Shown: positions 16,470 through 24,658, numbered from the stretch's first letter. The stretch is 64,000 bases of DNA from Nitrospirota bacterium (GCA_016214855.1 JACRMT010000012.1:62001-126000), one strand, 5' to 3'. Numbers and translations are program-made. The notes: generated from the letters alone by a model not told the origin.

Positions 16470-16664
16470 TTGAATAACGAGATCAAGGCAGAGCTTGTCC
16501 GGGCAGGCATAAAGCAGAACGAGCTTGCACGCAATCTGCGGGTCAGCAGCACGATGATCTCCCTCGTGGTAGCAGGGAAGAAACAGTCTGCACGGATACA
16601 GAAAGAGATCGCCCGGCGTTTGGGCGTGCCGGCGAATGAACTTTGGCATAAGAAGGCGGCATAA
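16470..16664 (+). CDS. small HTH protein, Ner/Cro-like
   Basis: A TTG start at 16470 with GGAGG 6 nt upstream gives a 64-residue protein that is little more than a helix-turn-helix: KAELVRAGIKQNELARNLRV, then SSTMISLVVAGKKQSARI. Position in the early operon and size match Ner of Mu or Cro of other phages, which down-regulates early and repressor transcription. A longer frame starting at 16389 adds residues with no HTH context and no ribosome-binding site. Confidence 0.7.
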   Translation: MNNEIKAELVRAGIKQNELARNLRVSSTMISLVVAGKKQSARIQKEIARRLGVPANELWHKKAA

Positions 16665-16734
16665 ATGGAACTGATCAAGCGGTTCACCTCCGTCAAATCT
16701 GCCTTGATTATATATTTTTTTGCCCTGAGGAGCA

Positions 16735-17220
16735 ATGTCTAAGATGAAAACCAAAATAGACTCCGGCCAGCTCAATATCTTCGATTTGATCAAGGAAGTA
16801 TCCCGTAAACAGGCAGAGATCACAGACCATCCACAGACCACAGGCAAGACCAGCATTGACGCTGCCACAAGGCATCTAATCAGCGATGCGCTGAAGCACA
16901 CAAGGTTGTCGCGCTATGAGGTCGCAGCCCGCATGTCAGAGATCCTCGGCTGGGAAATTACCAAGGCCCAGATAGATGCCTGGTCAGCAGAAAGCAAGGA
17001 GCAGCACCGGTTCCCCTATGTCTACGTCGGAGCATTCTGTCAGGCCACCGGTGACAAGACACTCACCCGATATATATGCGAGCTTTGCGGCGGCTTTTTC
17101 ATCGAGGGCGTCGAGGCGCTGGAGCTGGAATTGGGCAAGATCCACGAAGCAAAGAAGGACCTCTCCAAAAAAGAAAAGCTGATCATGGACACACTCAATC
17201 AGGTGAATCATGGGCGCTGA
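16735..17220 (+). CDS. conserved Mu-like phage early protein (161 aa)
   Basis: The product has a central predicted helix-turn-helix-like region (HTRLSRYEVAARMSEILGWE) and a C-terminal helix rich in Lys/Glu (LELGKIHEAKKDLSKKEKL). The arrangement, between the Ner-like gene and transposase, is where Mu-like phages carry small DNA-binding accessory genes. GAGGAG lies 5 nt before the ATG. I do not know its function. It overlaps the next gene by 11 nt. Confidence 0.6.
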   Translation: MSKMKTKIDSGQLNIFDLIKEVSRKQAEITDHPQTTGKTSIDAATRHLISDALKHTRLSRYEVAARMSEILGWEITKAQIDAWSAESKEQHRFPYVYVGAFCQATGDKTLTRYICELCGGFFIEGVEALELELGKIHEAKKDLSKKEKLIMDTLNQVNHGR

Positions 17221-17422
17221 TTATAAAGGACAGGACAAGGCCATCGCAGAGCTGAGCGCACTCAGCCGGGAGGCAAAGGAATTTCTGAACCATCATATCG
17301 GAAACTCGCTGAACATCGTGATCGTCGGCATCGAGGTCGACAACAAAGAAATGGCAACAGACGCAGCATGGCACATCATCGATGACCTGCATATGGCAGG
17401 CATCCGAAATACACGGAGGTGA
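17210..17422 (+). CDS. hypothetical early protein (70 aa)
   Basis: A short alpha/beta protein whose start overlaps the preceding gene. It contains HHIGNSLNIVIVGIEVDNKE, suggesting a small beta-hairpin core. No family recognised; operon position and overlap support it as real. Confidence 0.5.
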   Translation: MGADYKGQDKAIAELSALSREAKEFLNHHIGNSLNIVIVGIEVDNKEMATDAAWHIIDDLHMAGIRNTRR

Positions 17423-17431
17423 GCATGGAGA

Positions 17432-17463
17432 CAGCAGTCAGCAATCAGTGGTCAGTCATCAGC
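17432..17463. repeat. short tandem CAGCAATCAGTNGTCAG repeat, copy 1
   Basis: A run of degenerate 7-10-nt units (cagcagtcag / caatcagtgg / tcagtcatcagc) fills the gap between two early genes. Related runs occur at 22373-22404 and 26213-26240. Confidence 0.55.
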
Positions 17464-17482
17464 AAAAAGGGGGGATGCATTA

Positions 17483-17776
17483 ATGAGTAAGGAAGGCAAG
17501 ACGGATTTCACGAACGAGACGCAGCAGAACCTGATGAAGATCGTGGAGTTTCTGGCCACGGATGTCTTCAGGCCGACAACGGTAAAAGAGATCGTGGACG
17601 CGCTGGGCATCACAACGAGCAAGGCAGTCTGGGCGCTGCATAACCTGAAGATCCGCGACTGGGCTGAGCAGGTAGGAGACTCCTGGCGGCTGAGTCCCCG
17701 GATCGTGAAGATCGCTGATGCGGCGAGGGCAAATCTTGGAGAGAATTTGAAGCGATATTTTCCGGAGGTGAAGTGA
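17483..17776 (+). CDS. winged-helix early protein, IclR-N-like
   Basis: The 97-aa product has a winged-helix DNA-binding pattern: NLMKIVEFLATDVFRPTTV, KEIVDALGITTSKAVWALHN, then a wing with DWAEQVGDSWRLSP. This resembles the N-terminal domain of IclR regulators, without an effector domain, and recurs in Mu-like phages. It probably regulates early phage functions. The next gene starts on its stop (TGATG). Confidence 0.6.
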   Translation: MSKEGKTDFTNETQQNLMKIVEFLATDVFRPTTVKEIVDALGITTSKAVWALHNLKIRDWAEQVGDSWRLSPRIVKIADAARANLGENLKRYFPEVK

Positions 17777-18099
17777 TGGACTTTAAATTTACAGAAGAAG
17801 AATTCAATGAGTTCAATAGAGCACTCGACATACAGAAGTTGGGTATGGATTGGCAGAAAGAATGGGAGCAGAACTGGCCACTATTTTTGCATGTATTTAA
17901 GTTCCTTGATGCTCAGGCGCAAGCGCATCCAATGGTAGGTATGAGCGCTTATGTGACAGCCCTCAATGGTGACGTGACCGAGGCGAAGAAAAATTTTGCA
18001 CAGGTGAAAAGAGTGGTTGATGCATATTTCGAACTGATATTTTCGGCACTCAATGCAATAGACGAATTAAAAGAGAGGAATAAGCGCAATGGCGAATAA
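17776..18099 (+). CDS. hypothetical early protein (107 aa)
   Basis: An acidic, aromatic-rich helical protein (MDFKFTEEEFNEFNRALDIQ, WQKEWEQNWPLFLHVFKFLD). No family recognised. Its ATG overlaps the stop of the winged-helix gene, and GGAGGTGA lies just upstream. The next gene overlaps its end by 11 nt. Confidence 0.5.
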   Translation: MDFKFTEEEFNEFNRALDIQKLGMDWQKEWEQNWPLFLHVFKFLDAQAQAHPMVGMSAYVTALNGDVTEAKKNFAQVKRVVDAYFELIFSALNAIDELKERNKRNGE

Positions 18100-18379
18100 A
18101 AAAAACGAAGACAAGATCACGGATAGGGAAGCAGATATCGTGCTGAGAACGAAGGCCACGATGGATGATAGATACAAGCGAGAGATTGAGGCCCTACATC
18201 AGAAGAATGAGGCTCTTGCTGGGTTATTCATGACAATAGGGGAAGCTCGGGCACTTGGCATGATGAAATCTTTTGCCGGCTTTATCTTCCTGCTAAAAAT
18301 CAAGAAACTCAAGGACTCCAGAGAATATTACACCAAATACGGGATGAACTGGGAGCAGACCTGTAAATATCTCGGGTAA
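18089..18379 (+). CDS. hypothetical early protein (96 aa)
   Basis: A basic helical protein with charged N-terminus and a hydrophobic stretch (MMKSFAGFIFLLKIKKLKD) too charged to be a clear membrane segment. No family recognised. It lies in the tightly packed early operon. Confidence 0.5.
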   Translation: MANKKNEDKITDREADIVLRTKATMDDRYKREIEALHQKNEALAGLFMTIGEARALGMMKSFAGFIFLLKIKKLKDSREYYTKYGMNWEQTCKYLG

Positions 18380-18390
18380 AGAGACGTACA

Positions 18391-18948
18391 ATGGATGAGA
18401 ACTTAGAGGATTTAAGCCCAGTTCAGGATGATTTTCTGGCGGACTTCGCCAATTTAATGGGAGACGATTCCTATAAAATCAAATACTTATCTGCTGACAT
18501 TGCGGCGGACTCCGCCGTAATTAAGGACAATGAGCTGTATTACCAGGGCAAGCATATCCCCATGTCCGAAATCCCCGCATATATCGCAATGCGAGAGGAG
18601 CAACACAAAGACCAGCTCGCAGCGCAGAAGAAAGAGGCCGACAAACATGCTAAGGGGCTTGAAGGGCAGTTGAAGGAGTCCGCCTCAGAGAAGAAGGCCC
18701 TGCTCGGGCGGGTCAAAGAACTCGAACCTTTTGAGCCAAAAGACCTCGACAAAGCAGCAATCGACACATTCGACGCTGTGGACAATCATCTCCGCTTGGC
18801 CGACAACATCCTCCGGGCCTTTGCCTTCAAAACAGACGACCTGAGTGATGACGCTGTAGCGCGGATCAACAGCATCCTCAATCGCATGAAGGACCGCGTT
18901 GAAATGTTCGACCAAAATTGGACAGCCCAGCTCACCGGCGACGAATAA
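18391..18948 (+). CDS. hypothetical coiled-coil early protein (185 aa)
   Basis: The first 60 residues are acidic, followed by a coiled coil (about 70-115: EEQHKDQLAAQKKEADKHAK onward) and an acidic helical C-terminus. No catalytic motif is visible. The stop is one base before the transposase start, so it is co-translated with it. It may assist transposition, but that is only positional inference. Confidence 0.5.
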   Translation: MDENLEDLSPVQDDFLADFANLMGDDSYKIKYLSADIAADSAVIKDNELYYQGKHIPMSEIPAYIAMREEQHKDQLAAQKKEADKHAKGLEGQLKESASEKKALLGRVKELEPFEPKDLDKAAIDTFDAVDNHLRLADNILRAFAFKTDDLSDDAVARINSILNRMKDRVEMFDQNWTAQLTGDE

Positions 18949-18949
18949 C

Positions 18950-20539
18950 ATGTCCATCTCGGCGACGGTTATAGAGCAGATCAGAAGAGACCTCGACAGC
19001 GCACCCTTCGGCCATCAGACAACGAGAGGGCAAGAGTGGGCTGCCATGGTAGGGGTGGCTTATCCGACTCTCTGTAAACTGCTCAAACCGCTGAGCGAGA
19101 AAAAACGCGCATCAAAGGTCTTCAGGCCTGAATACCATGAATGGACACCGATCATCTTTGCGATAAAGAAATCACCGCCCAGCGGTGGAGGGGAGATCAG
19201 CACAGATCAGGCTGTGAAGCTTGCCGTTGAATGGCACAAAATACCAGCCACTGCGCTTGAGGTTGAGCCCGGAACGTTCGACCGCATAGCCAGAGAAAAG
19301 GGCCTGAACAGGAAGCAGCGGCGCGTGAGCCGCTTTCAGGCTGACAAGCCAAATCGGTTGCATCACTTCGATGCGTCGAGTTCCAAGTTCCTGTACATCG
19401 CAAAAGAGACTAATGACGGAGATTACATCCTGAAACTTCATAGGCCCGGCAGTATCGGAAGTTACAAGAACAAACCCATCCCCTGCAACCGGCTCAGGCC
19501 CTGGTATTATGGCATTGTAGACGATCACTCCGGGCGATTTGAGGGCAGTCTTTTTGCGGCAGAGGGCGAGACGGGCCTGCACAACCTCAAGGCGATATGC
19601 ACTGCATGGGAATCAATGGGCATACCGGAGGAGCTGCTTGCAGACCAGGGCATGCTCAAAAAAAATCTCATATCGAAAGAGATGATCGGCAGGCTCGACG
19701 TAAAACTCCCGGAATCAATGCCCTATGCAAAGGAAGCGCACGGCAAGATCGAGCGGCCATGGAGAACGATATGGCAGCGGTTCGAGCGGCCATTCTTTGC
19801 AGGTGACTGGACAAAGTTTTCTATCCTGCTTTCAGAGCTGCAGCATCAGTTCGCTGTATTTCTTTCTGACGATTACAACCAGTTGGAGCACAGGTTCGAG
19901 CGCGATATCACACGCATGCAGGCATGGAGCAGGATCAACCTGCATGGCGGCATCGTGCAGATACCGGCGGATGCCATTGCCGCGGCAGCAAGGCGCAAGG
20001 AGCGGACAATTGATTCAGACGGCATACTCCGCTACGACGGTAAACTCTACGATGTAAAGCATCTGCATAGCGCAAAGGTGATCGTCTTCGAGGGTGTATT
20101 CAATGATCGCTTGATTGTTCAGGACATGGCGACCGGCAAGAAATACGAGGTGCGGGACTTCAAGCCGCTTAACGTGGGGGAATACAAAGGGCATGCAGAC
20201 ACACCGCATCAGGCCCTGATCAAAGAATACGCGCCGCAACTTACCGGCACTGCGCCGATGCTTTATGCAGAGAAAAAAGAGCAGACCGAAAAGGTCGTAT
20301 CCATGCCGATCAGGACCAAAGAAGAGCGCACCATCGAAGATCCGTTCAACATCAACACCTATCCGCATATCGACGAAGCAATGAAGGATTTCATGTCTCA
20401 CATGATCGGCATATTTCTAACACAGGAAGAAAGGGGGGATGTGGCAGCAGCGATCGAGGCGCACGGCCTCGACAGGCAGTGGGTGGAGAACTTCGCTCTT
20501 GAGGTGAGAGCGAACATGAGCAAACGAGTGGCAATGTAA
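18950..20539 (+). CDS. MuA-like DDE transposase
   Basis: This 529-aa protein catalyses strand transfer for integration and replicative transposition. The N-terminal third holds DNA-binding helices. The RNase H-like core has the DDE triad: D in HHFDASS with DD in GIVDDHSG, D-associated ELLADQG, and E in AHGKIERPWRT. A beta-barrel-like domain follows (DGILRYDGKLYDV), then a helical C-terminus that in Mu contacts MuB and ClpX. It is somewhat shorter than MuA (663 aa). I use the ATG at 18950, directly after the preceding stop, not the frame beginning at 18899, which overlaps that gene. Confidence 0.88.
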   Translation: MSISATVIEQIRRDLDSAPFGHQTTRGQEWAAMVGVAYPTLCKLLKPLSEKKRASKVFRPEYHEWTPIIFAIKKSPPSGGGEISTDQAVKLAVEWHKIPATALEVEPGTFDRIAREKGLNRKQRRVSRFQADKPNRLHHFDASSSKFLYIAKETNDGDYILKLHRPGSIGSYKNKPIPCNRLRPWYYGIVDDHSGRFEGSLFAAEGETGLHNLKAICTAWESMGIPEELLADQGMLKKNLISKEMIGRLDVKLPESMPYAKEAHGKIERPWRTIWQRFERPFFAGDWTKFSILLSELQHQFAVFLSDDYNQLEHRFERDITRMQAWSRINLHGGIVQIPADAIAAAARRKERTIDSDGILRYDGKLYDVKHLHSAKVIVFEGVFNDRLIVQDMATGKKYEVRDFKPLNVGEYKGHADTPHQALIKEYAPQLTGTAPMLYAEKKEQTEKVVSMPIRTKEERTIEDPFNINTYPHIDEAMKDFMSHMIGIFLTQEERGDVAAAIEAHGLDRQWVENFALEVRANMSKRVAM

Positions 20540-20540
20540 G

Positions 20541-20600
20541 ACCCCTCACCCTAACCCTCTCCCCCAGCCAGAGGTAGGTGCCTTAGGCAGGGCGAGGGGA
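20541..20600. repeat. palindromic CCCTCACCCTAACCCTC-type repeat element
   Basis: Between transposase and ATPase lies a widespread REP-like element with arms CCCCTCACCCTAACC and GGGCGAGGGGA around a spacer. A related copy is read in frame in the holin-like gene at 28588-28640. It could form an RNA hairpin that separates A and B expression. Confidence 0.5.
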
Positions 20601-20630
20601 CTGATGGGAGGAGGAATGGAGGTGAAAGAA

Positions 20631-22040
20631 ATGAGTGTAACAGCAGCACGGATATACCACATGCCTTATCGTCCGACAGTAGCGAGGGACCTGCTTGTTG
20701 AATGCGGGATATCCCAGAGAGAAGTGGCAGCAGCATTAGGCTTCAATATAGAGACACTTCGGCATGCAATCAATCGGGGCTTTGTACCCAGCACGCATGT
20801 CAAGAGAGACATCCGGCAGCAGCTCACGATCTTTATTGAAGCCAACGTAACGGCAGCAACATGGCTCAGGGAACACAGGTTAGCACTGGTGGATCTCTTC
20901 CGGCCCAGCGCAAACAAACAACGACACATCTATCCCATCAATCACGGAGAAAAAGTTTATTACGCCCGCAGGCATGGCCTGCAGGCAAAGTCTCGCGAAA
21001 GACGGGACATCAGAATTCTACGCAACCAGACAGAGAGGAGAAAGAAGATTATGGAGAATGGCTTCGCAACACTGGCCCAGTTCGGGTATCATCGCAATCC
21101 CTTTGAGGATGTGCATATCCAGACAGCGGACGGCAACACATTGAAACGCTTATTCAAGATGGCGACAGACTCAAACGCAATGGTGCAAATGATCGCCCAG
21201 TATGGCGCAGGCAAGACCACCGCAATAGAAGCGGCACTGGAAGGGATCGAATGCGCAACTGTCATGCTGAAGATGGCGGACAAGGAACGCATGACCATCG
21301 CAGACGTAGAGAGGGAACTGATCAGGCAGCTCTCGTCTGAGCCGGTCACCCGTGACCGGGGCGCACGCGCACGCCAGGTCAGCAGGATCGTGGGCGAAGC
21401 GGCGCGGACCAAGCCGGTGATCCTTATCATCGAGGAGAGCCACGTCATGCATCACAGCACACTCAGGGCGATCAAGCGCGTGAGGGAATATGACTGGATG
21501 GGCAAGCGCCCGCTGCTGTCGGTGATCCTGATCGGCCAGTATGACAAGCTCAAAACCGCAAACCTTGCAGAGTGCCACAGGGGCATGCGGTCGGACACGT
21601 ACAAGCTGCAGGGTCTTGCGCCCTCAGAGTCACGCCATTATATCAACGAAACCGTGGGCCAGAACTTTGAGCCCGAAGCGATCAAGGCCACCAGCGATCT
21701 TGCCGAGGCCCGCAACTTCCTCGATCTTCAGGAGGCGCTGATCACGCTGATGCAGGCAGCGCTTCACAACGGCACGAAGATGGTCACTGTGCTTGATGTG
21801 TTTTCGACGTACGGCGGCGGCATCAAGCAGCTCATGGAGAAATACGACATCAAGCAGACACAGTTGGCCGAGATGATCGGGGAGTCAACGACAACCGTCA
21901 GCCTGATCGTCAACAACAAGTCTCACACTCTCAACAAGGACAAAGAGGTGCAGGTGCGCAGCGCCATACAGGACGCGCTGAAGACGCTGACACAGCAGCA
22001 CAGCGATAAGAAGCATCAGGCCAGCCTGAAGGCGGTGTAA
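20631..22040 (+). CDS. MuB-like AAA+ ATPase, target-DNA activator
   Basis: The central AAA+ domain has Walker A AQYGAGKTTAI (near 190), Walker B PVILIIEESH and a sensor region (LSVILIGQY), as in MuB and ExeA/TnsC-type ATPases, which select target DNA and activate the transposase. It is unusually long (469 aa, MuB has 312). The first 110 residues contain a separate HTH (ISQREVAAALGFNIETLRHA) and the last 75 another (QTQLAEMIGESTTTVSLIVN). AGGTGAAAGAA precedes the ATG at 20631. A frame from 20604 is less likely. Confidence 0.83.
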   Translation: MSVTAARIYHMPYRPTVARDLLVECGISQREVAAALGFNIETLRHAINRGFVPSTHVKRDIRQQLTIFIEANVTAATWLREHRLALVDLFRPSANKQRHIYPINHGEKVYYARRHGLQAKSRERRDIRILRNQTERRKKIMENGFATLAQFGYHRNPFEDVHIQTADGNTLKRLFKMATDSNAMVQMIAQYGAGKTTAIEAALEGIECATVMLKMADKERMTIADVERELIRQLSSEPVTRDRGARARQVSRIVGEAARTKPVILIIEESHVMHHSTLRAIKRVREYDWMGKRPLLSVILIGQYDKLKTANLAECHRGMRSDTYKLQGLAPSESRHYINETVGQNFEPEAIKATSDLAEARNFLDLQEALITLMQAALHNGTKMVTVLDVFSTYGGGIKQLMEKYDIKQTQLAEMIGESTTTVSLIVNNKSHTLNKDKEVQVRSAIQDALKTLTQQHSDKKHQASLKAV

Positions 22041-22042
22041 CG

Positions 22043-22363
22043 ATGGAGACAACACTCATGATCAAGTGCGAGGGCTGCAAGAAGGACCACAAAGCGGAAG
22101 GCGGGTATTACTTCAACATCGCGACGAACAGGGCTGGGATGCTCATGCTGACCGTCGCACCGGCAGGCACAGGCTTTTATCGTGAATCTTTCCAGTATTT
22201 TGCCTGCGGCAAGGAGTGCTACATGAAAAGCCTGAACGAGGCGATGGATAAAAAGATGGCCCCGGTCGGGACGGACCGGGGCCTGGGGACAACCACCCCA
22301 CAAGGGGGTGTAAACGCGACTCCTCCCAAAACCCTGGGGGGGACGGAAAGGAGCGCGGCATGA
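22043..22363 (+). CDS. small zinc-finger-like early protein (106 aa)
   Basis: A CEGCKKDH motif near residue 9 and a FACGKECYMKS motif near residue 53 could bind one zinc. The rest is beta-rich, and the C-terminal 35 residues are Gly/Thr/Pro-rich and probably disordered. No family is recognised. It is one of five small Cys-rich proteins in this prophage. Confidence 0.5.
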   Translation: METTLMIKCEGCKKDHKAEGGYYFNIATNRAGMLMLTVAPAGTGFYRESFQYFACGKECYMKSLNEAMDKKMAPVGTDRGLGTTTPQGGVNATPPKTLGGTERSAA

Positions 22364-22512
22364 AGATTATACCAGCAATCAGCAATCAGTTGTCAGCTAT
22401 CAGCCATACACGGCCCATACGGGAGATCGCTCTCGGGCTTCTGGGCAACGTCATTCTGTGGGGCGCAGTCATGCTGCTGTATGCGGCGTGGGACATGTTG
22501 GGAGGGCGATGA
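22360..22512 (+). CDS. small single-span membrane protein (50 aa)
   Basis: A 50-codon frame overlaps its neighbours by 4 nt on each side. The N-terminal part is encoded by a short tandem repeat (IPAISNQLSAISHTRP), and the C-terminal half is one hydrophobic segment (IALGLLGNVILWGAVMLLYA). Tight overlaps with both neighbours and the clean membrane span favour a real gene. Function is unknown. Confidence 0.45.
   Translation: MKIIPAISNQLSAISHTRPIREIALGLLGNVILWGAVMLLYAAWDMLGGR
22373..22404. repeat. short tandem CAGCAATCAG repeat, copy 2 (in frame)
   Basis: Degenerate units cagcaatcag / caatcagttg / tcagctatcag are translated as part of the 50-aa membrane protein. The repeat family matches 17432-17463 and 26213-26240. 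Confidence 0.55.
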
Positions 22513-22775
22513 TGGAAAAGGCATGGGATGCATCGCTCAACCTCAAGAAAGTATTCGCTGACGTGGACAAGGCAAGCAGATGGAACAAGCAGCCCGGTCT
22601 CTGCCTCATGTGCGGAGAGATCGAGACGCGCTCTCCTGATCAGACCTGTGCAATCTGCAAGGTAATAGCGCGGGCACGGGAGAGAGTAATGAGTGGGGTA
22701 TTGGAGATCCCCGTATTTTACAGGGGTCGCAAGCGAGGCAGGTTTTCCAAGCGCTTGAACTATGTGGGGGTGTGA
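22509..22775 (+). CDS. small zinc-ribbon-like protein (88 aa)
   Basis: CLMC (residue 32 on) and CAIC (residue 48 on) form a classic four-Cys zinc site in a small basic protein ending GRKRGRFSKRLNYVGV. The ATG at 22509 overlaps the preceding stop; GGAGGG lies upstream. No family recognised. In Mu, the Com translational activator of mom is also a small four-Cys zinc protein, but size alone does not establish a relation. Confidence 0.5.
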   Translation: MMEKAWDASLNLKKVFADVDKASRWNKQPGLCLMCGEIETRSPDQTCAICKVIARARERVMSGVLEIPVFYRGRKRGRFSKRLNYVGV

Positions 22776-22987
22776 TGATGGAGACAATTAAAAGCGAAAT
22801 ACGTGCGCTCATAGAACAACATGGCCACGCTGCCGTATGGGAGACATTCCTGGTGATGCTTAAAGGTGCTTTCCCTGACACATGGGAGATCGCCCAGCGC
22901 AGGATGGAGCTTCACCTGGCAGCAAAGAAATTAAACCTTATACCCCACACCGTGGGGCAGGACGAAATCAAAAGGAGAACGAACTGA
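22775..22987 (+). CDS. hypothetical early protein (70 aa)
   Basis: A small helical protein (IKSEIRALIEQHGHAAVWET) starting on the preceding stop (TGATG) and ending on the Gam start. No family recognised. Confidence 0.5.
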   Translation: MMETIKSEIRALIEQHGHAAVWETFLVMLKGAFPDTWEIAQRRMELHLAAKKLNLIPHTVGQDEIKRRTN

Positions 22988-23547
22988 TGGCAAGGATGAA
23001 ACCGAAGAACATGATCACATCGAGGGCGCAGGCCGAGGCAGCAATGTCAAAGCTGAATGAGATAGACCGGCATCTCGCAACGTGGGATCTGGACGAGGCC
23101 AACGCAATAGCAGAGGTCCGGCAGGAACATGCTGACACGCAGCGCAAGGGTGGCAGGCCGGGGCTTGAGGCAGAGAAGGCCCTGCTCATAAAGGAAGTGG
23201 AGGCATGGGCCGGTGAGGATGTTGGCACATGGGAGAAGAGGAGCATCGAGACCCCGTTCGGGTCGTTCGGCTTCCGCGTATCTCAGCCGACCGTGGCACT
23301 GATCAAGAAGATAGCAAACAAGTTCGACGTAGCGCTTAACTCGCTTCAGATGCTCATGCCGCAATACGTGCGTGACGTGCCTCAGATCGACAAGGAAGCG
23401 ATATTGGCCGATGACCGGGCTGAAGTATTGAATGCTGTTGAACTCGCTAAATGCGGGCTCAGGGTGATGCAGGACGATGAATTCTGGATCGAGACAAACG
23501 CCAGCAAGGACCTCGATGCAGCGGCCAAGAAATTGAGGGCGGCATGA
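22987..23547 (+). CDS. gam: Gam-like host-nuclease inhibitor
   Basis: Mu Gam binds DNA ends and protects them from host exonucleases such as RecBCD; it is homologous to the Ku fold. The match is seen in the coiled N-terminal helix (AEAAMSKLNEIDRHL), the FGSFGFRVSQPTV strand region, and the C-terminal signature IDKEAILADDRAE followed by GLRVMQDDEFWIE. The length of 186 aa is typical. AAGGAGAA lies 9 nt before the ATG, which overlaps the preceding stop. The phosphatase gene follows with a 4-nt overlap. Confidence 0.85.
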   Translation: MARMKPKNMITSRAQAEAAMSKLNEIDRHLATWDLDEANAIAEVRQEHADTQRKGGRPGLEAEKALLIKEVEAWAGEDVGTWEKRSIETPFGSFGFRVSQPTVALIKKIANKFDVALNSLQMLMPQYVRDVPQIDKEAILADDRAEVLNAVELAKCGLRVMQDDEFWIETNASKDLDAAAKKLRAA

Positions 23548-23975
23548 TTATTCAGGTGGTAGAAGGCATTTACCGGGGGCCGAGACCGAGGTGTCTCAAC
23601 GATCTGATAGATCTGAACATCAAAACGATCTTGAATCTCGAAGACGACATGGCATGGGTGGAGAGTGAACAATCGGTCTCATCCATGTATCACGTCAACG
23701 TCATCAGTCTGCCGATGAGTGAGATAAAGAGGCCGTCGCGCGTGGATCTGTACAAGGCGGTGCACATTCTACAGGACGAAAGCCTGCATCCCATCTACGT
23801 TCACTGCCTGCACGGACAGGACCGCACCGGGTATGTCATTGCCGCATACCGCATGCTCGTCCAGGGATGGATTTATGAGTTTGCATACCAGGAGGCGAAG
23901 GACAACGGCCACAAGTGGTGGTTCGCACCCTATCTGCTTTTCTGGCCAAAAAGCCTGAAGGAACTGGCGAAATGA
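23544..23975 (+). CDS. phage-encoded dual-specificity phosphatase
   Basis: The 143-aa protein is a compact DSP/tyrosine phosphatase: opening IYRGPRPRCLNDLIDLNIKT, a conserved NLEDD segment, and the catalytic loop VHCLHGQDRTG (C-x5-R) near residue 89. Nucleophilic Cys and Arg are intact. It is flanked by 4-nt overlaps with gam and the next gene, so it is part of the early operon rather than cargo. The substrate, phosphoprotein, RNA 5' end or inositol-type phosphate, cannot be inferred. Phosphatases of this type are uncommon in Mu-like early regions as far as I know. Confidence 0.75.
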   Translation: MIIQVVEGIYRGPRPRCLNDLIDLNIKTILNLEDDMAWVESEQSVSSMYHVNVISLPMSEIKRPSRVDLYKAVHILQDESLHPIYVHCLHGQDRTGYVIAAYRMLVQGWIYEFAYQEAKDNGHKWWFAPYLLFWPKSLKELAK

Positions 23976-24169
23976 AATCAGCGTCAGACCTTGACTGGCT
24001 CACATCGTCATCAGCCGAGGATACGCGCTACTATGCCGCAAAATCGACGGATATGCCGCTGCTTCTACAAGCATTGGAAATCGTGCAGAAGAAAGGGGCA
24101 ATTACAAAGGCAAAGCTGATAGAGGCCAGGATTATCAAACTACAAAAGACAAAAGGAGAGACATCATGA
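23972..24169 (+). CDS. hypothetical early protein (65 aa)
   Basis: A small helical basic-tailed protein (LLQALEIVQKKGAITKAKLI) overlapping the phosphatase stop and the HU start by 4 nt each. No family recognised. Confidence 0.5.
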   Translation: MKSASDLDWLTSSSAEDTRYYAAKSTDMPLLLQALEIVQKKGAITKAKLIEARIIKLQKTKGETS

Positions 24170-24453
24170 CAAAAGCAGAATTGATAGCAAAGATGAAGGC
24201 AGAGTGGTTAGACATCAAGACAACTCCGCAGGCAGAGGGATATGTGAACACCGTGCTCATAGCGATCACTGACGCCCTGGCATCCGGTGACAACGTAATG
24301 CTCAAGGGCTTCGGCGCTTTCAAGGTGAAGGAGACCAAGGCGCGCACAGGCCGCAACCCGAAGACCGGGCAGGCTGTACAGATCCCGGCAGGCAGGAAGG
24401 TGAGCTTCACCGCGAGCAAGGAGTTGAAATCAAGAGTGGGAGGAGGTGATTAG
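24166..24453 (+). CDS. HU/IHF-family DNA-bending protein
   Basis: The 95-aa product is a histone-like protein: MTKAELIAKMKAE helix, the GFGAFKVKETKARTGRNPKT signature of the HU/IHF arm with the RNP tip, and terminal SFTASKELKS. Mu transposition requires host HU and IHF to build the transpososome, so a phage-encoded copy may serve its own strand transfer. It lies in the early operon with short overlaps. GGAGAGAC precedes the start. Confidence 0.88.
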   Translation: MTKAELIAKMKAEWLDIKTTPQAEGYVNTVLIAITDALASGDNVMLKGFGAFKVKETKARTGRNPKTGQAVQIPAGRKVSFTASKELKSRVGGGD

Positions 24454-24454
24454 A

Positions 24455-24658
24455 ATGTCGTATTCAGTGATTCAGAAGTGCGGAACCTGCAAGAAGGAAT
24501 CGAAATGCGCTGATGGGTTGATCATCAGAAATGCAGTGCAGGGAATTATCCATCAGATACCGTTTGGAACAGTGCATCTGGGCGGCGGAAGCGTTACTCA
24601 TGACTGCACGTATGGCTTTGAGGATAAGAACGCTCCGGAAGTTCCAGCAGCAGGCTAA
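24455..24658 (+). CDS. small Cys-rich protein (67 aa) ahead of a hammerhead ribozyme
   Basis: CGTCKKESKCADG near the start could hold a metal, with a further C in THDCTYGF and Gly/His-rich middle. GGAGGTGATTAGA precedes the ATG, so a frame beginning at 24446 is not required. The hammerhead ribozyme begins directly after its stop codon. No family recognised. Confidence 0.5.
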   Translation: MSYSVIQKCGTCKKESKCADGLIIRNAVQGIIHQIPFGTVHLGGGSVTHDCTYGFEDKNAPEVPAAG

